Below, piece by piece: positions 6,993-15,971 of a stretch of 64,000 nt of DNA (its first letter is position 1; each line of letters opens with the position of its first letter). The DNA comes from an uncultured Clostridium sp. (GTDB taxonomy: Bacteria; Bacillota; Clostridia; Clostridiales; Clostridiaceae): NCBI GenBank assembly GCA_900547475.1, contig URGW01000001.1:1-64000 (forward strand), read 5' to 3'. The notes beneath the pieces are model-generated. The model did not search any database. It worked only from the letters and a program-made list of their open reading frames with translations, and had not been told where the DNA came from. Position numbers and translations under genes: made by a program.

Positions 6993-8243
6993 ATGAAACT
7001 AAAAAAAATACTTACTTTAGCTTCTATACTATGTTTAAGTTTAAGCATAGTCTCATGCTCAACAAATACTGATTCTAAAAACAATTCACAAGGAGAAAGT
7101 GGTAAAAAACAACTTCGTTTTGCTATATGGGACTTAGAGCAAAAACCAGGATTTGAAGAAATTGTAACTAAATTTAATGAAGAGAATCCTGATATTAACG
7201 TTGTTATAGAAGTTACACCTTATAAAAATTATTTTACAACTTTAGATACTGCTGCTCAAGCAAATAATTTACCAGATATTTTCACAATTAATGCTCCAAA
7301 TTTTTTGAAATATCAAGAAGGGGGAAAATTAATGGATTTATCAGAGTGTAATATTGATTTAAATGAATTTAATCAGGCAGTTACAGAAATTTATACAGTT
7401 GATAATAAAATATATGCATTACCTAGGGATTTTGATGCCATTGGAATGTTTTATAATAAGAAATTATTTAATGAGTTAGGGTTAGAACCACCTAAAACAT
7501 ATGATGAAATGATAGAAGTAGCTAAAAAATTAAAAGAAAATGATCCAAATATAATCCCTATTTTAATTCCTCATACAGATAATCAAGCAGGTTATTGGAA
7601 TTTAGTTATTCAAGCAGGTGGAGAAATTGTAAATGAGGATGGCACAAGTGGATGGGATTCTTCAGAAGCGTTAGAAGCTATGAATTTTTATAATAATTTA
7701 GTTCAAGATGGATTAAGTATAAAACCGACTAAATCAGAGGGAATTGATAATATAACTTCAGTAGCAAATAAAAAAATAGGTATGTTTTACTCAGGTGTAT
7801 GGACTACAGCAGAGGTATCACAATTATCTAATAAAGAGGATATAGATATTGCTCCACTTCCAACTAGTGGGAAAAATGATATTAGCTCTGTAATTCATGG
7901 CGTTGGAACAGCAGTAGCTGAAAACACTAAATATCCTGAAGAAGCCAAGAAATTTATTGAATTTATGGCAAGTGATGAGGCTAATAAAATTTTAGCAGAA
8001 AAATCAGGTGTTATGCCTGCTAAGAATGGCTTTGCAGATACACTATATAAGGCTAATAGTAATCTTACTGGTCTTAAAGATACAGTAGAAAGTGCTAGTA
8101 GAGGTGTTGGTTATTTTAAATCAGGAAAAACAGGATGGGATAGTAAAGAAGTTGAAATAATTACAAAAATGCTAAATGGAGATCTTACGCCAGAAGAAAC
8201 AGTTAAAATGTTAGCTGATGAAGCTAATAAAATATTAAAATAG
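6993..8243 (+). CDS. ABC sugar-binding lipoprotein (cassette A)
   Basis: A 416-residue family-1 extracellular solute-binding protein. Its lipoprotein signal has a hydrophobic core at residues 6-20 and lipobox SIVSC with the modified Cys at about 22, then a Ser/Asn-rich linker. The mature part has the usual KFNEENPDINVVIE, LPDIFTINAP, YALPRDFDAIGMFYNKKLF and AKKFIEFMASDEANK segments. It binds a sugar outside the membrane and hands it to the two permeases downstream. Which sugar cannot be read; the nearby nan operon and the oxidoreductase at 10274 make an amino-sugar or sialic acid derivative plausible. The start ATG 6993 has GGGGGGAA upstream. Confidence 0.88.
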   Translation: MKLKKILTLASILCLSLSIVSCSTNTDSKNNSQGESGKKQLRFAIWDLEQKPGFEEIVTKFNEENPDINVVIEVTPYKNYFTTLDTAAQANNLPDIFTINAPNFLKYQEGGKLMDLSECNIDLNEFNQAVTEIYTVDNKIYALPRDFDAIGMFYNKKLFNELGLEPPKTYDEMIEVAKKLKENDPNIIPILIPHTDNQAGYWNLVIQAGGEIVNEDGTSGWDSSEALEAMNFYNNLVQDGLSIKPTKSEGIDNITSVANKKIGMFYSGVWTTAEVSQLSNKEDIDIAPLPTSGKNDISSVIHGVGTAVAENTKYPEEAKKFIEFMASDEANKILAEKSGVMPAKNGFADTLYKANSNLTGLKDTVESASRGVGYFKSGKTGWDSKEVEIITKMLNGDLTPEETVKMLADEANKILK

Positions 8244-8253
8244 AAGCTAAATG

Positions 8254-8315
8254 AAGGCGGTTCATACAATAAATAATATTGTTTATTTAACTTAAGTTGG
8301 ACTAGCCTTTATTTA
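8254..8315 (+). other. Intergenic hairpin between binding protein and permeases
   Basis: Outer bases AAGGC/GCCTT pair, and an inner AATAAATAATATTGTTTATT can fold. Such hairpins between a binding-protein gene and its permeases often keep the first gene's mRNA more abundant. There is no strong U tail, so full termination is unlikely. Confidence 0.3.
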
Positions 8316-8359
8316 AAACATTAGTATTTATGATTAAGTTTAGAAATGGAGTGAAATAG

Positions 8360-9232
8360 GTGAAGAAACAAGAAGCTATGTGGGGATATATTTTTATAGC
8401 ACCAGCAGTTATAGGGTTATTAATATTTGCAGTTTGGCCAATATTACAAAGTTTTTTCTTGAGTTTACATGAGTGGATTGGATTTGGTGAAAAGACTTTT
8501 ATAGGATTGGATAATTTTAAGATTATATTACAAAACAAAGAGATATATGATTCTATAATTAATACATTTAGAATAACTATATTTGCATTACCTATATCAA
8601 TTATGATTTCTTTGATTATTGCAAATATGTTAAATTCACCAACTGTTAGGGGAAAGGGGATTTTTAGAGTAATATTTTATTTGCCAATAGTTACAATGCC
8701 AGCAGCTATAGCAGTAGTATTTAAATACATATTTAATTATAACTATGGAATAATTAATGAAATACTCAAATTTTTTAATTTAGAAGCAGTAGAATGGTTA
8801 AGCAATGCAAAATATTCTTGGATAGTTATAGTATGTATTTTAATTTGGTCAGTTATTGGCACTCAAATTATTATTTTATTAGCAGCTCTTCAAAATATAG
8901 ATTATTCAATTTATGAAGCAGCAGATATAGATGGGGCAGGAAGTTTTAAGAAGTTTTGCAAAATAACAATACCAAGTATTTCACCAACAATATTTTTCTT
9001 AAGTGTAACAGGTTTTATTAGTATGTTCCAGTTATTTGATTTAATATATATTATGATAGGTAAAAATGCAGGATTGGATTCTACTAGAACTATTGTAGTA
9101 GAATTTTTTGAAGTAGCTTTTGTACAAACAAATAAGGGAATGGGAGCAGCCATAGCAGTTGTAATATTCTTTATTATTATGCTTGTAACTTTAGTGCAAA
9201 AAATATTTGAAAAGAAATACGTACACTATTAG
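8360..9232 (+). CDS. ABC sugar permease, MalF type (cassette A)
   Basis: A 290-residue inner-membrane protein with six predicted helices. The N-terminus (WGYIFIAPAVIGLLIFAVWP) is the standard start of MalF-like permeases without the large extra domain. The ATPase-coupling EAA loop is YEAADIDGAGSFKKFCKI near residue 190. The start is GTG 8360, with GGAG eleven bases upstream. It is followed 16 bases later by the MalG-type partner. No ATP-binding subunit is encoded in this cassette, so a shared MsmK/UgpC-like ATPase elsewhere must power it. Confidence 0.9.
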   Translation: MKKQEAMWGYIFIAPAVIGLLIFAVWPILQSFFLSLHEWIGFGEKTFIGLDNFKIILQNKEIYDSIINTFRITIFALPISIMISLIIANMLNSPTVRGKGIFRVIFYLPIVTMPAAIAVVFKYIFNYNYGIINEILKFFNLEAVEWLSNAKYSWIVIVCILIWSVIGTQIIILLAALQNIDYSIYEAADIDGAGSFKKFCKITIPSISPTIFFLSVTGFISMFQLFDLIYIMIGKNAGLDSTRTIVVEFFEVAFVQTNKGMGAAIAVVIFFIIMLVTLVQKIFEKKYVHY

Positions 9233-9248
9233 AAAGGGTTGATATGAT

Positions 9249-10076
9249 ATGAGAATAAAAAATAAAGTTAAAAAAAACATATATGTTTATATTTTTTTAA
9301 TTATTTTATCAATTATAATACTTTGGCCATTTTTTCAAATGGTAAGTACTTCTTTTATGACTTATGAAGAAGCTATATCATCTCCTCCAACACTTATATC
9401 TAAATCACCTGGATTAGATGGGTATAAAAGTGTATTTAATACTTTACCATTTTTAAAGTTATATTTAAATAGTATTATTACAGCAAGTTGTCGTGTAGTA
9501 GGAACTTTAATAACTTGTACAACTGCAGGATATGCTTTCGCTAAATTAAACTTTCCAGGCAAAAAGGTAATTTTTGCAGGTATTATGGCAATTATGATGG
9601 TTCCAGGACAAATGTTTTCACTTCCACAATACTTAACTATGAATGCATTTGGGTGGTTAAATTCTCTTAAAGCAATAATTATTCCAAATTTATTTACTGC
9701 ATATGGAATATTTATGATGAAGCAGTTTTATTCAGCTGTTCCTAATGAATTATTAGAATCAGCAAGGGTTGATGGAGCTAGTCCAATTAGAGTTTTTTAT
9801 AAGATTGCATCTCCAATGGTATCACCAGGAATTATGGTTCTTGGAGTTCAAACAGCTATTTCAGCATGGAATGATTTAATTTGGCCATTAATTGTTAATT
9901 CAGATATTAAAAAATTAACACTCCCAGTTTCAATGGCATTTATGGAAGGTCAACATAGCTCAGATATACCTACTATGATGGCTGCAGCAACTATGGTTGT
10001 ATTACCAATGATTATAGTATATATTTTAGTGCAGAAAAAATTTCAAAATACAGGTATAGGAGTTGCAATTAAATAG
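9249..10076 (+). CDS. ABC sugar permease, MalG type (cassette A)
   Basis: A 275-residue, six-helix permease. It has the MalG hallmarks: WPFFQMVSTSFMTYEEA near the start, AGYAFAKLNFPGK, LESARVDGASPIRVFYKI as the EAA loop, and SAWNDLIWPLIV. The ending QKKFQNTGIGVAIK is a variant of the family's usual Q-K-x-F-x-x-G-I ending. It pairs with the MalF-type protein in the membrane to import the sugar bound by the lipoprotein at 6993. A terminator-like hairpin follows 33 bases after the stop, so the oxidoreductase downstream may be only partly co-transcribed. Confidence 0.9.
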   Translation: MRIKNKVKKNIYVYIFLIILSIIILWPFFQMVSTSFMTYEEAISSPPTLISKSPGLDGYKSVFNTLPFLKLYLNSIITASCRVVGTLITCTTAGYAFAKLNFPGKKVIFAGIMAIMMVPGQMFSLPQYLTMNAFGWLNSLKAIIIPNLFTAYGIFMMKQFYSAVPNELLESARVDGASPIRVFYKIASPMVSPGIMVLGVQTAISAWNDLIWPLIVNSDIKKLTLPVSMAFMEGQHSSDIPTMMAAATMVVLPMIIVYILVQKKFQNTGIGVAIK

Positions 10077-10109
10077 ATAGTAAATATTTGTTTTAGACTA
10101 TAAATTAAG

Positions 10110-10137
10110 TTTTAGGTGCAGTCGCACTAAAATTTTA
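10110..10137 (+). terminator. Terminator after ABC cassette A
   Basis: TTTTAG-G-TGC pairs with GCA-CTAAAA around AGTC (one bulged G), followed by TTTTAT. Confidence 0.6.
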
Positions 10138-10139
10138 TA

Positions 10140-10184
10140 CACAATATATTATTTTGTAATTAAAAATCAAGACAATATATTGTG
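10140..10184 (+). promoter_or_regulatory. Inverted repeats upstream of the oxidoreductase gene
   Basis: CACAATATATT at 10140-10150 is repeated in inverse orientation as AATATATTGTG at about 10174-10184, and the second copy is itself palindromic (ACAATATATTGT, 10172-10183). This could be an operator or a further hairpin. It lies about 90 bases before the start codon. Confidence 0.35.
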
Positions 10185-10273
10185 GTTTTATTCTTAATGC
10201 GACAGAATCATAAAAAATATAATAAATAATTAAAAAGTAAAATTATTAATATGAAAAATAAAGGAGTGTTATT

Positions 10274-11551
10274 ATGAGTTATATTAAGGTAGCAGTGATT
10301 GGAGCTGGTTCTAGAGGAAGACATGCTTATGGAAAGTATATATTAGATAATCAAGATAAAATAAGATATATTGCAGTTGTAGAGCCAGATTATGATAAAA
10401 GAATCGCATTAGCAAAGGAACATAATATTCCAGAAGAAATGTGTTTTGAAAATGAAGATAGATTTTATGCATTAGGAAAAGTGTGTGATGCTGTTATAGT
10501 TTCACATCAAGATAAACAACATTACAATACTACAATTAAAGCACTTAACTTAGGGTATGATGTATTACTTGAAAAACCTATGACACCAGATGCAAAAGAA
10601 TGCATGGATTTAGAAGTCTGCGCTAAGAAAAATAAAGTTAATTTAATGGTTTGTCATGTTTTAAGATATACAAAATTCTTTGAAAAGATCAAGCAGTTAG
10701 TAGAAGAGAAGGTTATTGGTGATTTAGTAGGCTTTGATCATAGGGAGAATATTGGACATTATCATATGGCTCATAGCTTTGTAAGAGGTAATTGGAGAAA
10801 TTCTAGTGAAACATCACCACTTATATTAGCAAAAACATGTCATGATATGGATATTATTACTTGGCTTGTAGATGATGAATGTACAGCAGTTTATTCAAGT
10901 GGTGATTTAAGTTATTTTAATAAAAATAATGCCCCAGAAGGAAGCTCAAAGAAATGTTTAGATTGTAAGTTTAAAGAGGAGTGTATATTTTCAGCAAAGA
11001 AGGTATACTTAGATAGATGTAATGATGTATGGCCAATCAATACGTTATGTGCAAATCCTACTTATGATAATGTAAAGGCGATTTTAGATACAACAAGTTA
11101 TGGAACATGTGTATGGAAAGTAGATGACAATGATGTTTGTGACAATCAAGTTTCGGTATTAGAATTTAAAAATGGCGTTAGGGGAACTTTTACAGTAACA
11201 GCATTTACTAATAATCAATTTAGAGAAATAAGTCTTTTTGGAACAAAGGGTTCAATTTATGCAAGTGGATTAACAAATGAAATAATTATTAGAAGGCATA
11301 TGATTGATGAAAATGCAGAAACATGTACTTATGTAATTAAACCAGAGAGAACTATTGGAGGTCATAATGGCGGTGATGTTGGACTTATGAATGATTTTGT
11401 TAGGTTAGTTAGTGGTAATACAAAGGAAGTAAGAACTTGTGTTGAACAGTCAATACAATCTCATATTATGTCTTATGCATGTGAAAAATCTAGAGTAGAG
11501 AAAAGAAGAATAGAAATAGCAAAATTTAAAAATGAAATTAGATTAAGGTAA
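10274..11551 (+). CDS. Gfo/Idh/MocA-family NAD(P)-dependent oxidoreductase with Cys4 insertion
   Basis: The N-terminal Rossmann fold starts VAVIGAGSRGRHAYGKY, and the family's EKP motif is in LLEKPMTPDAKECMDLE near residue 100. The C-terminal sheet domain contains the usual hydrophobic substrate side and GGHNGGDVGLMNDFVRL. It is unusual in carrying Cys228, Cys231, Cys237 and Cys249 (CLDCKFKEEC then YLDRC), a possible zinc or iron-sulfur site that simple family members lack. The length of 425 is longer than a standard member. Family enzymes oxidise or epimerise sugars and inositols. Next to a sugar ABC cassette and close to the nan operon, an oxidoreductase for a sialic acid derivative or another host sugar is possible, but nothing in the sequence proves the substrate. 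Confidence 0.85.
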   Translation: MSYIKVAVIGAGSRGRHAYGKYILDNQDKIRYIAVVEPDYDKRIALAKEHNIPEEMCFENEDRFYALGKVCDAVIVSHQDKQHYNTTIKALNLGYDVLLEKPMTPDAKECMDLEVCAKKNKVNLMVCHVLRYTKFFEKIKQLVEEKVIGDLVGFDHRENIGHYHMAHSFVRGNWRNSSETSPLILAKTCHDMDIITWLVDDECTAVYSSGDLSYFNKNNAPEGSSKKCLDCKFKEECIFSAKKVYLDRCNDVWPINTLCANPTYDNVKAILDTTSYGTCVWKVDDNDVCDNQVSVLEFKNGVRGTFTVTAFTNNQFREISLFGTKGSIYASGLTNEIIIRRHMIDENAETCTYVIKPERTIGGHNGGDVGLMNDFVRLVSGNTKEVRTCVEQSIQSHIMSYACEKSRVEKRRIEIAKFKNEIRLR

Positions 11552-11606
11552 TGAAATACTTAGAGATTTATACTACTAATATTAAAGAAATTAATAAGTT
11601 TAATTT

Positions 11607-11643
11607 AAAAATAACTGACTTTTAAGAAGGCAGTTATTTTTTT
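11607..11643 (+). terminator. Terminator after the Gfo/Idh/MocA gene
   Basis: AAAATAACTG pairs with CAGTTATTTT, followed by further T residues. Confidence 0.75.
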
Positions 11644-11734
11644 GCTTTAATATATTGTTTTTATTAATTTTTTATGATAATATTGTTCGTTGTTTAAAGT
11701 TAAATATTTAAAAAATAAAAGAAAGAGGGGTTTT

Positions 11735-12751
11735 ATGAAAAAGAAGGTTATATCTAACACTATAATATTTTTAGTGATTTTATTGTTTGTTAAGGGGTTT
11801 GAAGTTATATTTGGATCAAATAATAGCTTAGTTGGAGTTACTATAATAATATCTATATTAGTATTAATGCAAGAGGATTTAACTAAAAACTTATCTAGTA
11901 ATTTAATTAAGTTACTTTTTATGAATTTAATTTCTGGAGTTTTTTCTAATATAGCAACTAATAATATGTATTTAGGCCTAGTGCTAAATTTTAGTATTCT
12001 ATTGCTAATTGGATATTCTTTAACTTCTAAACTAAATAAAGTAATGGTTGTGCCTTTTGGTCTGCAATATTTATTTATGTTATATACACCTGTAGAAGGT
12101 AGTGATTTTATAAAAAGGTTAGTAGGTTTAGCAACTGGTGCTATTTTAATAATGTTAGTTCAACTTGTAATTTATAGAGGTAGTAAAAATAATAAGAAGG
12201 TTGAAGATAGTGAGGTTGAAAATACTATAAATAATGAAAATAAAGAGGAAAATGAATATATAAGAGTACTTAATAAATTTAATATTCATCATGTAAGAGG
12301 AGCTTATGCAATTAGAATAGCTTTACTTACTACTATATCAGTATTCATAGTAGATTTCTTTAATTTAGCTCAAGGACGTTGGATAGTATATACGATATTT
12401 TCATTAACAGAATTATATTCAGAACATTGTAGAGTAAGATCAAAACAACGTTTACAGGGTACTGTTATAGGTATAATTATAATAATGTTATTATTTGTAG
12501 TTATTAAAGATAATACTATAAGAGGACTAATAGTATTGCTAGGTGGTTATTTAGATACATATACAACTAATTATAGAGATAAAATTATATGTGTAACTAT
12601 GTCAGTAGTTGCTTCTATTTCATTAACTAATGGAACTATTACAACAGCTATAGAAAGAGTAGGTTATATATGTATAGGAATTATATTAGCTCTTTTGGCT
12701 GATAAATTGGTATTTAATAAAAAATTAGAATGTGGAGACAAGCTTATATAA
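11735..12751 (+). CDS. FUSC/aromatic-acid-exporter-like membrane protein
   Basis: The start is taken at ATG 11735, which has GAAAGAGGGG just upstream; the in-frame TTG at 11690 has no such site. The 338 residues show two blocks of hydrophobic helices (about residues 5-130 and 190-325) separated by an acidic, Asn/Glu-rich cytoplasmic linker (VEDSEVENTINNENKEEN). The second block, RGAYAIRIALLTTISVF and GRWIVYTIFSLTELYSEH, then RLQGTVIGIII, matches the fusaric-acid-resistance-like (FUSC_2) domain. Relatives are thought to export aromatic acids or other anions. No partner protein is encoded beside it, and its own terminator follows. Confidence 0.75.
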   Translation: MKKKVISNTIIFLVILLFVKGFEVIFGSNNSLVGVTIIISILVLMQEDLTKNLSSNLIKLLFMNLISGVFSNIATNNMYLGLVLNFSILLLIGYSLTSKLNKVMVVPFGLQYLFMLYTPVEGSDFIKRLVGLATGAILIMLVQLVIYRGSKNNKKVEDSEVENTINNENKEENEYIRVLNKFNIHHVRGAYAIRIALLTTISVFIVDFFNLAQGRWIVYTIFSLTELYSEHCRVRSKQRLQGTVIGIIIIMLLFVVIKDNTIRGLIVLLGGYLDTYTTNYRDKIICVTMSVVASISLTNGTITTAIERVGYICIGIILALLADKLVFNKKLECGDKLI

Positions 12752-12777
12752 AAGTAGGAGCTTGTCTCTATTTTTTG
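12734..12777 (+). terminator. Terminator overlapping the end of the FUSC-like gene
   Basis: GAGACAAGCTT pairs with AGCTTGTCTC and is followed by TTTTTT. The left arm lies in the last codons of the gene. Confidence 0.8.
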
Positions 12778-12844
12778 TATTTAGTATAAAATAGTGAAAA
12801 TAAAAAATTACAGAAATTTAAAAATGGTATATATAAATAAATAA

Positions 12845-12856
12845 TTGTATAGATAA
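12845..12856 (+). promoter_or_regulatory. Candidate GntR operator upstream of its own gene
   Basis: TTGTATAGATAA resembles the near-palindrome TTGTATAGACAG found twice before nanE, and lies about 60 bases before the GntR start codon. It resembles the TGGTATAGACCA-like sites of HutC/NagR-type regulators. Confidence 0.5.
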
Positions 12857-12916
12857 TTTATGGATAATTATATATAATAATGATATAGTGCTAAAAAATA
12901 GGAGGTATTCTAAAAA

Positions 12917-13645
12917 ATGGATAAAAATTCAACACTCCCAATTTATATTCAATTAGAAGAGTCAATAAAGGAAAAAATTAAAAATAAAGAATATTTGCCA
13001 GGTCAGGCATTACCAACAGAAAGAGAACTTACTGAACTATATGGAGTAAGTAGAATGACAATAAGACAAGCTATAGCTAATCTTGTAAATAAAGGTATTC
13101 TTTATAAAATTCGTGGAAAAGGAGCTTTTGTATCAAAAGAAGTAATAGAGAAAAAACTTGATATTGAAAGTTTTAGTCAAGATATGATGAAAAGGGGGCT
13201 TACTCCAGGAAGTATAATAATAAAGTTTGAAAAAATTAAGAGTACTGATGAAATAAAAGATAAACTTGAATTAGAAGATAATGAAGAAATATATTTTTTA
13301 AATAGACTTAGATTAGCTGATAATGAACCAATAGCAATAGAATACTGTTATCTACCTGAAAAGTTTTTTCCTGATCTTATAAAGTATAATATGGTTTATT
13401 GTTCTTTATATAAAGTAATGAAAGAAGAGTATAATATGCATTTTAATTATATGAAGCAAAGTTTAAAGGCAATTTCTCTTAATAAAAAGGAGGCAGAAAT
13501 GTTATTAGGAAAGCCAAAAGGTGTAGGATTACTATCTGAAAGACTTATATATAATATTGATGGATATCCTATTGAATTTACTAAAACAATTTATCATTCT
13601 GAAAGATATACATTTAATATGGTTTTATTTAATAATAATAATTAA
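12917..13645 (+). CDS. GntR-family (HutC/UTRA) transcriptional regulator of the nan operon
   Basis: The N-terminal winged helix is at residues 8-75 (LPTERELTELYGVSRMTIRQ, NLVNKGILYKIRGKGAFV). The UTRA effector domain follows at about 95-235 (RLRLADNEPIAIEYCYLP, LLSERLIYNIDGYPIEFTK). Total length is 242, standard for the subfamily. UTRA domains of this class usually sense phosphorylated amino sugars such as GlcNAc-6-P. It lies directly upstream of nanE in the same direction and has operator-like sequences before itself and before nanE, so repression of the nan operon is the likely job. The start ATG 12917 has AGGAGG upstream. Confidence 0.88.
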   Translation: MDKNSTLPIYIQLEESIKEKIKNKEYLPGQALPTERELTELYGVSRMTIRQAIANLVNKGILYKIRGKGAFVSKEVIEKKLDIESFSQDMMKRGLTPGSIIIKFEKIKSTDEIKDKLELEDNEEIYFLNRLRLADNEPIAIEYCYLPEKFFPDLIKYNMVYCSLYKVMKEEYNMHFNYMKQSLKAISLNKKEAEMLLGKPKGVGLLSERLIYNIDGYPIEFTKTIYHSERYTFNMVLFNNNN

Positions 13646-13697
13646 AAAATATAAGTATAACTTTAAATATAGAAATATAATTTAAATTTAATAAAAA

Positions 13698-13728
13698 TTG
13701 TATAGACAGTAAAAAAACATATAGACAA
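13698..13728 (+). promoter_or_regulatory. Tandem operator-like sites before nanE
   Basis: TTGTATAGACAG (13698-13709) and, on the opposite strand, TTGTCTATATGT (13717-13728) are copies of one near-palindrome spaced by 19 bases. A third copy precedes the GntR gene. They fit the dyad type bound by NagR/HutC-like GntR proteins. Confidence 0.55.
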
Positions 13729-13801
13729 TAATTGGTAAATATAGTATTATATGTATATAAAATAAATACTTATTTAATTTAAAAAAAGATGGAGGGATAA
13801 G

Positions 13802-14500
13802 GTGGATAATTCAGAGAAAGTACTAAAAGCAATTAAAGGGGGATTAATTGTATCTTGTCAAGCACTTGAAGATGAGCCTTTACATAGTTCGTATATAATG
13901 ATGCGAATGGCTAAGGCGGCATTAGAGGGTGGAGCAATAGGTATAAGGGCTAATTCACCAGAAGACTGTAAAGAAATTAAAAATAATGTTAATTTACCAA
14001 TGATATCAATTTATAAGAGGATTTATGGTACAAGCAAAGTTTATATAACACCTACAATTAATGAAGTAAAAGAGCTTCTGTCTATAAATCCTGAAATAAT
14101 TGCTGTTGACGCTACAAGAAGGGAAAGACCAGATGGAAGATCCCTTGAAGAATTTTTAAAAGAAATAAGAGAAGTCTATAATGGATTAGTTTTAGCTGAT
14201 ATATCTGACTTAGAAGAAGGAGTAAGAGCTGAAAAAATAGGCTTTGATATGGTATCAACAACACTTAGTGGATATACTGATTATACATTAAATAGACCTA
14301 AACCTGATATTGAATTAATAAAAAGTTTAAGGGAGTCTATAAAAATTCCTATTATTGCTGAAGGAAATATAGATACTCCTGAAAATGCTATGAAATCTTT
14401 AGAAGCAGGGGCTTGGGCAGTAGTTGTTGGTGGAGCAATAACTAGACCACAATTAATTACTAAAAAATTCGTAGAATATATTAAAAACTCCACTTTATGA
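13802..14500 (+). CDS. nanE: N-acetylmannosamine-6-phosphate 2-epimerase
   Basis: A TIM-barrel enzyme of 232 residues, the normal length. It converts ManNAc-6-P, made by NanK, into GlcNAc-6-P for entry into amino-sugar metabolism. Typical segments are [47 protein letters not shown] and [11 protein letters not shown]. Lys72 in ISIYKRIYG and Glu187 in IIAEGNID correspond to the catalytic Lys and Glu known from the C. perfringens enzyme. The start is GTG 13802 behind GGAGGG. It is the first gene of the nan operon, with operator-like repeats upstream and a cre-like site at its 3' end. Confidence 0.96.
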   Translation: MDNSEKVLKAIKGGLIVSCQALEDEPLHSSYIMMRMAKAALEGGAIGIRANSPEDCKEIKNNVNLPMISIYKRIYGTSKVYITPTINEVKELLSINPEIIAVDATRRERPDGRSLEEFLKEIREVYNGLVLADISDLEEGVRAEKIGFDMVSTTLSGYTDYTLNRPKPDIELIKSLRESIKIPIIAEGNIDTPENAMKSLEAGAWAVVVGGAITRPQLITKKFVEYIKNSTL

Positions 14501-14511
14501 AAACGTTTATA
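14498..14511 (+). promoter_or_regulatory. cre-like site (CcpA) between nanE and the binding-protein gene
   Basis: TGAAAACGTTTATA matches the catabolite-responsive element pattern TGNAANCGNTNNCN apart from its 3' end. It starts in the stop codon of nanE and lies 35-55 bases before the next gene, suggesting glucose repression of the transporter half of the operon. Confidence 0.6.
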
Positions 14512-14552
14512 AAAGTTAAAATAAATTTTTTATAAGTATAGGGGGAAGAGTA

Positions 14553-15890
14553 ATGAGAAAAGTTAAAAACTTAGTGGCTTTAAGCCTTGCTACATTAATA
14601 TTTTCAAGTGTTTTTGTTGGATGTGGAAAAAGTGAAGCGACAAAGGAAGAAAAAACAGAAGGTTCTGATGAAGTAGTTGAAATAACATGGTGGAATTATC
14701 CTAATTATGACACCATTGATAATACTCCAGGAAAATTTGAGGAACAAATTGTTGATGAATTTAATAAAAAATATCCAAATATAAAAGTAAATATAGAGAT
14801 GATTGATTTTAATAGTGGACCACAAAAAATAAATACAGCTATAGCATCTAATTCTGCACCAGATTTAATTTATGATTATCCAGGAAGAATTATTGAATAT
14901 GCAAGAAGTGGTGTATTAGCTCCATTAGATGATATGTTTACAGAATCTCTTAAAGAAGATGTAAATTCAACAATTTTAGATTCATGTAAATTAGATGATA
15001 ATTACTATATGTATCCTATAAATACAGCACCTTTTATGATGTCATTTAACAAAACTATGTTAGAAGAAGCTGGTATTGCAGATATGCTTCCATTAGATAA
15101 TCCAGATAGATTATGGACAATTGATGACATGACAGCTCTTTTAAAAGCAATACAAGAGAAAATTCCAGATGTTGCACCTATGACATTATTTAGTAAATCA
15201 AGTGGTGGAGATCAAGCTACAAGAGCTTTAATATCTAATATATATGGTGGAGAAACAATAACAGATGATTTAACAGAGTATACGCTAAATAGTCCAGAGG
15301 CTGTAAAGGCTCTTGAATGGGTTGTTAATGGGGTTAAAGAAGGATATATAGCAAAGGGGTCTGAAGCTTTAACAAGTAATGATGCTATGGATATGTATCT
15401 ACAAGGAAAATCAGCATCAACTATAATTTATTCAACAGTGTTAATGAAAACAAATTCTACGAAGAAAGCTGGAGATTTTGAAGAGGTGTTAGTTCCATTC
15501 CCAACTCCAAGTACATCTGTAGAACCAAAATTAGAAGCTTTTATAGGTGGTATGGCTATATTTGATAATAATGATCCAGATAAAGTTGATGCAGCTAAAA
15601 AATTAGTTGATTTTATAGCTAATGATCCAGAAACATTTAAAACTAACTTAATAGCTACTGGAGGATTATCAGTAAGAAACTCAGTTACAGACTTATATGA
15701 TAATGAAGAATTTAAGTATGCTGAAAATATGATTAAATATATAGGCACATACTATAATGCAGTTCCTGGATTTACAGAAATGAGAACTTACTGGTTCCCA
15801 ACTCTTCAAAATGTTTTACTTGGAAACACAACTGCAAAAGATGGATTAGATGATTTTGTTGAAAAGGCAAATGAAACTTTAAATAAGTAG
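14553..15890 (+). CDS. ABC sugar-binding lipoprotein of the nan operon (cassette B)
   Basis: A 445-residue family-1 solute-binding protein with lipoprotein signal MRKVKNLVALSLATLIFSS and lipobox VFVGC (modified Cys at about 24). The mature protein has ITWWNYPNYD, KINTAIASNSAPDLIYDYPG and YYMYPINTAPFMMSFNKTML. Being inside the nan operon, between nanE and nanA, it most likely binds sialic acid or a sialic acid derivative outside the cell. It is not related closely enough to cassette A to be a recent duplicate. The start ATG 14553 has GGGGGAAGAG upstream. Confidence 0.88.
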   Translation: MRKVKNLVALSLATLIFSSVFVGCGKSEATKEEKTEGSDEVVEITWWNYPNYDTIDNTPGKFEEQIVDEFNKKYPNIKVNIEMIDFNSGPQKINTAIASNSAPDLIYDYPGRIIEYARSGVLAPLDDMFTESLKEDVNSTILDSCKLDDNYYMYPINTAPFMMSFNKTMLEEAGIADMLPLDNPDRLWTIDDMTALLKAIQEKIPDVAPMTLFSKSSGGDQATRALISNIYGGETITDDLTEYTLNSPEAVKALEWVVNGVKEGYIAKGSEALTSNDAMDMYLQGKSASTIIYSTVLMKTNSTKKAGDFEEVLVPFPTPSTSVEPKLEAFIGGMAIFDNNDPDKVDAAKKLVDFIANDPETFKTNLIATGGLSVRNSVTDLYDNEEFKYAENMIKYIGTYYNAVPGFTEMRTYWFPTLQNVLLGNTTAKDGLDDFVEKANETLNK

Positions 15891-15907
15891 CAAATTTATA
15901 GTATTAC

Positions 15908-15932
15908 GTATGGAATGAGAAATCACTCCATA
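15908..15932 (+). other. Intergenic hairpin in the nan operon
   Basis: GTATGGAATGA pairs with TCACTCCATAC around GAAA. It has no U tail, so it is more likely an mRNA-stability hairpin favouring the binding-protein message than a full stop. Its position also argues against a permease start at 15915. Confidence 0.55.
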
Positions 15933-15971
15933 CTATATTTAATTTTTATAAATAATAGTGGAGGTTTTATT

